A DNA stretch of 64,000 bases from Anthoceros angustus. Taxonomy: Eukaryota > Streptophyta > Anthocerotopsida > Anthocerotales > Anthocerotaceae. The position numbers were made by a program, and so were the translations under genes. The notes below the pieces were generated by a model. The model had not been told where the DNA came from. It made no database searches and saw nothing but the letters and a program-made list of their open reading frames with translations. This document shows, piece after piece, positions 57,706 through 64,000 of the stretch (positions are counted from its first letter, which is position 1; each line of letters begins with the position of its first letter). The DNA lies in assembly GCA_010909165.1 (NCBI GenBank), contig MU008158.1, positions 2,505,478-2,569,477 on the forward strand. Reading direction: 5' to 3'.

Positions 57706-59818
57706 GAAACAACATCCAACAATGCTTTAAGGAGAGTCACCTCGATATGGACATGAACCTGCAAGAAACCAAAAGGTACGAGTGGCACTCTGACAGGCTA
57801 CTCCGGCTACACTCGTGTCTTGACATTTTGACGTTTCCTCTCCCTCTTGGACTCTCATGACTCTCTTCTCATGATGCTAATCTCATACCTTTCCTATGTA
57901 TCATGTGAGGACGACGCGCTCGGAAGCCGAGGAGGCATTCTACAAAAAGCTTAGCCAGGCTCGCTCACAGCAACACGTCCCGCCAGCGGTGCCATGCTGT
58001 GAAATGTCGTCTCCCTTCATTGGCCCATGCTATCACGGGGCTACTATAGAAACAGATAAGTAACGAGAAATACATTGACTATTGTTTCTAGACACACAGG
58101 CATGCACTGTTACATTCAAGAGCTAGGCATACAGGGTCTGATGTCTAGAGACTCGAGTGCTTGCATCTCAATGACATGAGCTGGCCCTTCTTTATGGCAA
58201 GACCAACTGGAACCTCTTCACGATGTGGAGACTTAGACACCAGCTCTTGTGTGATGGGGCAAAGGACTCTAGCCAAAGACAGTGTTCTAGGATGCACACC
58301 CTTGTACAGGAATAGGGCTGCTGGATATCTCGACAGTAAGCTACACTCTGGACTAACAAGACAAGCGTAAAAGGAATAGATGCAAAGCAACTAGCTCGAC
58401 ATTCTGGCAGAGTCTCAGCAGATGAAGTTGGGACGTGGGTATGTCCTCCTCCTTAGATGCGAAGCCTAAGACTCTCATTCTTATACAGAGGCCAGTTAAT
58501 CGTGGCTGAGTCGGGGGGATGACCGAGTCTCTACGCCGAGTTGGGCTGGACTTTTCAGCTTGTGGCTTCTCGTAAGCTACCAGCCCTAGGGTTACCTAGG
58601 CTTCTTTGTACCCATCCATGGTTAAACTGAATGTTTTTTTACACGAAAAAAAAGTGGCAGTGCGAGGGATAAAAGTGCACATAGAGTTCACGATTGTGGG
58701 ACTCCCGAGCAGTGCATTTGGCCTGATATTTGGAGATCCGTGACTCGAGCTAGTGCATGGAAGGCACCAGTGGGAGACGGGCATTATCAAATTTGGACAG
58801 CCTGGAAGAAGAGTTCATATTTGAGCTTGGAAGATAGACGATGACGAGCCAAAGGAAAACCTTTAGTCGACAAATAGCTTGTTACAGATAAAAAAGCCTT
58901 TAGTAAAAAAATAGCAAAGCCCTAATAAATGAGGAAGTTTAGGGCATTGCCTCATGATGTTTGGTGTTCCTATGGGTATGCCATAGCCTACCTTAAAGAA
59001 TGATATATTATTATTTAGTCATACTGTATTATTATCATCAAAATATGGAGTAATAATCTCATTATATTGATGAAATCCTGCCCATGAAAAGCAGCTCGGG
59101 GAGAACACATAAACATCCACATAATTATAGAGAAAACATAGTGCAAGATGTGCATAGCCATCGCCGATAGATAGGTATTAGGTCTCTAGCGATTGTAAAC
59201 CACGAAATACAATTATGGCCACTCGGTTCTTGTAGTTGTGCAGGACACTGGATTCCGTACGTAAGACTACCCGCATCCGCGGTAGGATGCATTGGTTGTA
59301 GGGGTTGGGCCGTATTTATCACTATTTATGATGCTGATTTGTGATGCTGTGGACGATGACGATTTTGATCAAGTGTAGGCTTTCTCTCCAGTATGTCCAT
59401 CATGTGTATTCTACCTAGGAGATAAAAATTTAGTAATATAACCATTTTCATAAGATCCTAATAGCTCACTCGGCTCTGTCCATGGTCAATGAAACATGCC
59501 GCGAAAGTGCAGTGTACTCCAAATGGAGACGTTCGAGGTAGTTGGCGTGTGAAGAGGCGTGGCCCAACTGTTGAATTTTGACGTGGCTCGCCTACCTATC
59601 CGTTTTCCAGCTTGAGATACGATTTTTAATGCTTTAAGCATTCAAAAAAATTAGTATGGGAAATGGTGTAGCTATCGTTGACAGACGCGCTTGGAGACGG
59701 ACGCCATTTGAGTCACACACGTCTATATCGATTATACACTACTCTATGTACATATGTAATTATGTGTGCACCGCGGGTGGCTGTAGCGGACGTGTCAAGA
59801 GCTGAGTCATTGTCCCGT
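57706..59818. other. Intergenic, no supported gene
   Basis: AT-balanced to AT-rich DNA with only short frames. No repeat units or domains were recognised. The last few hundred bases form the promoter of the lipase gene. Confidence 0.4.
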
Positions 59819-59825
59819 TATAAAA
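59819..59825 (+). promoter_or_regulatory. Likely TATA box of the lipase gene
   Basis: TATAAAA, 151 bases upstream of the chosen start codon at 59970. This spacing would give a leader of about 120 bases. Confidence 0.5.
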
Positions 59826-59969
59826 TCACGTACGGCCTGTTGGTTATCGTGTCCCACTTGGCTTCCGCCGCTTGCTTGTTCCAGCTGCTGCTGGCTGCAC
59901 TTCTTTTTCGCCTTCGTCCGTTCCACACGATACATCTTGCTAGCCGCTGCCCTTCCGCTCGCCCCGCCC

Positions 59970-62465
59970 ATGGACCTGCGGCTTCTGCCAAGGCCCTCAT
60001 CGGCAGCCGTGACTTGCATGCGGAGCAGCGCGTGCGATCGACCGGATGTAGCGCCCGAGGCGCATGCGCGCCTGCCTGATGATTCTTGCGGCCATTGCAC
60101 TCGGGCAAAGTCCTCCTCCTCCTCTTCATCCGCCTGCGACGCATCCAGATTGCCGCTCACGCCCCTGCCGCTGCCATCGCGGCAGTCGGCGATCCCTGCG
60201 CCTCTCAGATTTCTCTGGTTCAGCAGGACGGAGCCGGATCAGGATCTTGCTAAAGATGGAAGCCTAGGTGAGGAACGGAATGCAGGAGGGAGTGGGGGGG
60301 ATTTGGCTCTAGACACGCAGACCGATTGGTTAGAGGAGGAGCCTATTACGGGAGAAAGAAGCTGGTTTTCTGCGGTTCCGAATTTGGGCTACCTTTGGAG
60401 GCGTGATGATTCAGAAGCTGAGTTGCAACAGGACTGCTTGTCGTGCAGCGGTTGCACCTTAGGTTTGCAGGATCCAGATTCCGGATTGCCTCCGGGGAGC
60501 AGGGCCAGCGTCAGCTTTGACAGGGACTCGTTTGCCAAGTATTTGCACCACATCCAATTGCCCGACCTCCAACTTGTGGCTCAGATGTCCGTTCTTTGCA
60601 ATCTGGCCTACATGATCTCGGATATCGAGGTACTCTTCTATGTCCGATGCATGAAATTTCTTGCAATTGCTTCATCACGGCGCAGCCAACGTCTCTCTTT
60701 TGTGTCAGCCGCTGGATCTTCTTGGTGAGTATCGGTTGAATTTTGTGACCTCTTCCCTGCAACGGAAGGTGCGGGCTATCAGCTGCGAAATTGGCAATTC
60801 ACCGAAGCCTGCTGCGGCAGCCCCTTCTGAACCTCAGGACAGCGTTTTCGACAGACTAGCAGGAAGTGTTAGTTTTGAAAGGGCTCAGTCCCTGGCTGGA
60901 ATGGCATCTCTGTTCTGGAAAAAGCATACCGAGGGTGCTGCCACTGATGCTGATGCGGCACCGTCTGAGGAAGCACCTCCGGTGGACCCTTTGCAAACCC
61001 GTGGGGAAGAGGAGGCATTCTATGTGGCCCCTGGCTTGCAGCTGTCTACCTCTGACGTAGCTTCCTTCATAGCTACTTCATCTGCTGCTGTCGTTCTATC
61101 GTCCCAAGACACCGCCAATCAGGCAGTTGTTGAAGAAGACATGCAACACAGCTGTCCTTGCCAATGGTTCATTTGCGACGATCAGGATAGCCACACTCGG
61201 TATTTTGTTATTCAGGTACCTCTTCTCTTACTTACACTGGCCTAGCAGTTTGACAGAGCATATTCCTTGCACCACGATTGGATCTATTTAGCACTCTACC
61301 CTATTGTTACTGCATCGAGCTAGTTAGCTGATCGTGTGGTTTTGATGGATGCAGGGATCAGAGTCGTTGGCATCGTGGCAGGCTAACCTACTTTTCGAAC
61401 CAGTGCACTTTGAGGTGAACTAGTTTTTGCATGTTCACTGCATCCTGTAGCTGCAACTGTGCTACGTCAGTCTCTGAAGCTGTGAACGAATTGGCGTTCT
61501 GTGTGATCATTCAGGACCCAAATTTGCATGTATTGGTCCACCGTGGGATATATGAAGCTTCCAAGGGTTTATACGAGCAACTACTTCCACATGTGCTCGA
61601 GTACCTAACTTGTGGCCCCGATGGTGCTCAGATACGGTTTTCTGGGCACTCCTTAGGTGGCAGTTTGGCCATGCTCATTACTCTCATGTTGCAGATCCGG
61701 GAAGTCGTCCCGTCAAGCTCTGTACTGCCTGTTATGACCTTTGGTTCTCCTGCTGTCATGTGTGGTGGAGATATCCTTTTGCGGAAGCTTGGTCTACCAC
61801 ACAATTATATACAATCCATAGTGATGCATCGTGATATTGTCCCGAGATCCTTCTCATGTGACTACCCTGAGCACGTTGCAGAAGTCCTGAGAAGAATCAA
61901 CGGAACATTCCGCAAGCATCCATGTCTATCTCATGAGGTAAGCAGTTGAGCGGGGTGTTTTCTTCAAGCAATGTTGGAAGAGTGACAGAGGTCACTGATT
62001 TGTGCTTTTTATCTTGCAATGATCCGTTTGTATGGCTTGGATGAGCAGGGACTTCTGTATTCTCCTCTGGGCCAATTGATGATTCTGCAGCCCGATAACC
62101 GACACGCTCCCAGTCATCCGTTGCTTCCTGACGGAAGTGGACTTTACATCATGGCGCAGCCGGATGTAGGAAAATCATGTACAGCCCCACTGTTAGAAGC
62201 TCAACGGGCCTTCCTCAATTCCCCTCATCCTCTTGAAATTCTGAGCGATCCTGGTGCTTATGGTCCCGAGGGTGCCATATCTAGAGATCATGATCCTCGC
62301 AGCTACGTGAGATCCCTAAAGCACGTGCTTCGCAAAGTACACAAACGCTGGAGGCGCGTCCGCAGGGAACAGCGTCGACAACTTTGGGGGCCTCTGGTTT
62401 GCAGAGAGGATTCCCAGAGGCTCCGTTCCAGGCCGGTTGTAGGCACCGTTGTGAACGTATCGTAA
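59970..62465 (+). CDS. Class 3 lipase, plastid lipase (PLIP)-like
   Basis: Five exons join in phase 0: 59970-60629, 60709-61215, 61355-61414, 61515-61937 and 62049-62465, with introns of 79-139 bases; 688 aa, near PLIP length. The Ser/Ala/Arg-rich start ([14 protein letters not shown]) fits a chloroplast transit peptide. The conserved PLIP block [20 protein letters not shown] is at about 201-220, followed by [12 protein letters not shown]. The alpha/beta-hydrolase core has [17 protein letters not shown], the nucleophile elbow GHSLGG (Ser455), [10 protein letters not shown] (Asp516) and SRDHDPRSY (His631): a complete triad. Arabidopsis PLIPs release polyunsaturated acyl groups from plastid lipids, feeding seed oil and jasmonate synthesis. 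The C-terminus is shorter than I recall for Arabidopsis PLIP1; a donor-like GTAAGT overlaps the stop codon, so one more exon is possible. Frames are intact. Confidence 0.93.
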
Positions 62466-62602
62466 GTTTGGGGAATTACATTCACACTACATACCTAGTT
62501 GTGTATAATATTATTTGTCGATTTCACCGGTGTAGAGGTGTAGTAGAAGAATATATTATAGTCCACTTGGACGGAATTTGGCGTACCTGGTCACTGTCAT
62601 AG

Positions 62603-63216
62603 TAACACCCTTCAGTGCGCAGCTAGTAAGGAAGCGACAAGTGCTGGCTTCCCAGCTAGTAAGGAAGCGACAAGTGCTGGCTTCCCAGCGGTCTAGGACC
62701 TCGTCAATTCACTCCACAAGAGACTTGCACAATTCTCAGCGCTCTCAACCTCGCAACATAGCACTAGGCTCCAAGTAGCCCGCCGTCCACTGATGACTCG
62801 CAAGCTACCTCCTCGAGGTGCTGCTCTTTATTGCAAGAATACAACGATGGAATCGGCTATCGCCCAGCCCGCTCGCCCTTGATTCCATGACAAGCTCACT
62901 AGCTAGCTCTCCACTCTCTCTCACACAAGGCTTTACGGCCTTTGCTGCTCTCTCAAAGAGTGAGTCCCACTTGTTCCTCAAAGCCCTTGCTCTAGCCCTT
63001 ATATATACCCTTAACTAGGCATGTTAAATCTAGGGATTCTTACATACCACTAATCACTAAGAGTCCTCTCTAGGCGGCTCTTCATTTGTGGTAGCAATTC
63101 CTCTCTAACAAGAGATTGCATGAAGCATGCAACACATGCATCTTCTTAACTGACTACTAACTTAGCTTTTACCTTTTTCAACTTTTCACCTTTCTACCTT
63201 GTTTCACGGTCCGTTA
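62603..63216 (-). repeat. Probable 3' LTR of the Ty3/gypsy element
   Basis: Read on the minus strand, the segment begins TAACGGACC right after the purine tract, holds a TATATAAGGGC promoter near its middle and a CAATAAAGAGC poly(A)-signal-like motif later, and ends GGGTGTTA. TAAC..GTTA ends are a short inverted repeat. A single copy is visible, so the exact borders remain uncertain. Confidence 0.45.
62620..62685. repeat. 33-bp tandem duplication
   Basis: CAGCTAGTAAGGAAGCGACA-starting 33-mers at 62620-62652 and 62653-62685 are identical. They lie within the end of the LTR-like segment. Confidence 0.9.
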
Positions 63217-63380
63217 CTCTCTCCCCAGGAAGATGTCATTGTCCTCAATGACCTCCGATGTAACGAGATCATCCATGATCCTTGTTGCACATCTTCAAGT
63301 GAAACCAGACGATGCATAACCACGAAGCCTTACGGATACTCGGTACATTACCACGCAGACGGTACTTCTCTCTGCCGAAT

Positions 63381-64000
63381 TCAACAATCTCCGAGACCAT
63401 GATTGTGTTGAACGAGGATGACATAATCCTTCCTGTTCATATCTTCATTCTCTTCGAAATCACAAATGGTTTGACAAAGAGACATGAAACACATTATGAG
63501 AGAAGATCCATTCGAAGTAGTTTGTAAGCCACATTTCCAATGCGCTTGAACTACGAAAGGTCCTCCATACTTAGGCCTTAACTTTGAGGTCATTTGTGGT
63601 GGTGGGAAATTCTTCAATTTCACCCACACCTTGTCTCCTACTTGAACTACGCCTCTTGCACATGTACTGAAACTTCTTTTACATCACGAGCCTTGGCCAA
63701 TATCTTCTTAGCAACTTCATGCACGGCCCTTAAGCGCTCAATGAATTCACGTGGTTCTCTTCTTCTTGTCTCAAACACGCTAGCATTCAACATGGAAACT
63801 ACGTCCATTGCTTCGTTACATCATCGAAAGGTGTAGCACGTGGAGCTATGTCTGATGTTATCATAATAAAATTATGCATCCTCAAGATGATTACTCCAGT
63901 CTCGCTGGTCCATCTGTACATAGTGTCGTAAGTATTCTTCTTGGATTAATACGATAAAGTTGCAAGGGGGTGAATATACAGGAAGGGGGTTTTCTGTACA
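63381..64000 (-). pseudogene. Ty3/gypsy integrase C-terminal region, partial
   Basis: Entering from the window edge, minus-strand frames show EEYLRHYVQMDQRDWSNHLEDA, an HSST-type block, an EFIERLRAVHEVAKKILAKA helix and VWVKLKNFPPPQMTSKLRPKYGGPFVV, the typical order of the integrase end and its GPY/F module. A stop and a frameshift occur between these pieces, so this copy is decayed. Confidence 0.8.

Larger units (their letters stand above)
62603..64000 (-). mobile_element. 3' end of a Ty3/gypsy LTR retrotransposon, running off the window
   Basis: On the minus strand an integrase C-terminal part is followed by a polypurine-like GGGGAGAGAG and an LTR-like segment. The rest of the element lies beyond position 64000. 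The LTR partner is not in view, so borders are tentative. Confidence 0.65.

Overview
This is nuclear DNA from a land plant. Four spliced or intact host genes carry plant-specific architectures: an RLCK-VII receptor-like cytoplasmic kinase, a HIR-type prohibitin-domain protein, a mitochondrial E2-family acyltransferase and a PLIP-type plastid lipase. Between them lie plant transposon classes (Copia, Ty3/gypsy, CACTA, pogo-like). All 24 coding-region introns I could place are short (73-246 bp, mostly 75-115) with GT..AG borders. Short introns inside a repeat-rich genome suggest an early-diverging lineage such as a Selaginella-type lycophyte, but this is inference.

Layout. 1-17 kb: a small Cys-rich transposon-type ORF, then almost only tandemly duplicated, decayed repeats (0.5-kb, 0.8-1-kb, 1.5-kb and 1-kb units, plus an 85-bp satellite). 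17-25 kb: host island with the intronless kinase (19346-20671), a pogo-like element with TA target duplications (21857-22593) and the HIR gene (23542-24758). 25-28.5 kb: a 17-exon E2-family gene on the minus strand, convergent with HIR; the Asp-His-Arg active-site motif reads Asp-Asn-Arg. 29-41 kb: degenerate repeats, then a Copia fragment (plus strand) split by a full-length Copia (minus strand, 32264-38917, 184-bp LTRs, AGAAG target duplication). 40.9-51.4 kb: a 10.5-kb CACTA element with matching TCC target duplications and a nested tandem-repeat core. 51.4-57.7 kb: a minus-strand, coiled-coil, transposon-like coding region whose 5' part is tandemly duplicated. 59.8-62.5 kb: the lipase gene. 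62.6-64 kb: the 3' end of a Ty3/gypsy element.

The host genes do not form a pathway. The kinase and HIR protein both belong to families tied to immune signalling at the plasma membrane; the E2-like protein belongs to the mitochondrial pyruvate dehydrogenase complex; the lipase family releases fatty acids from plastid lipids for oxylipin synthesis. Host exons read without a single frame break, whereas nearly all repeat copies differ by many 1-5 base indels. That can be transposon decay, consensus error in methylated repeats, or both. The most interesting host observation is the E2-family protein without the catalytic histidine, resembling the protein X (E3-binding) subunits known from animals.
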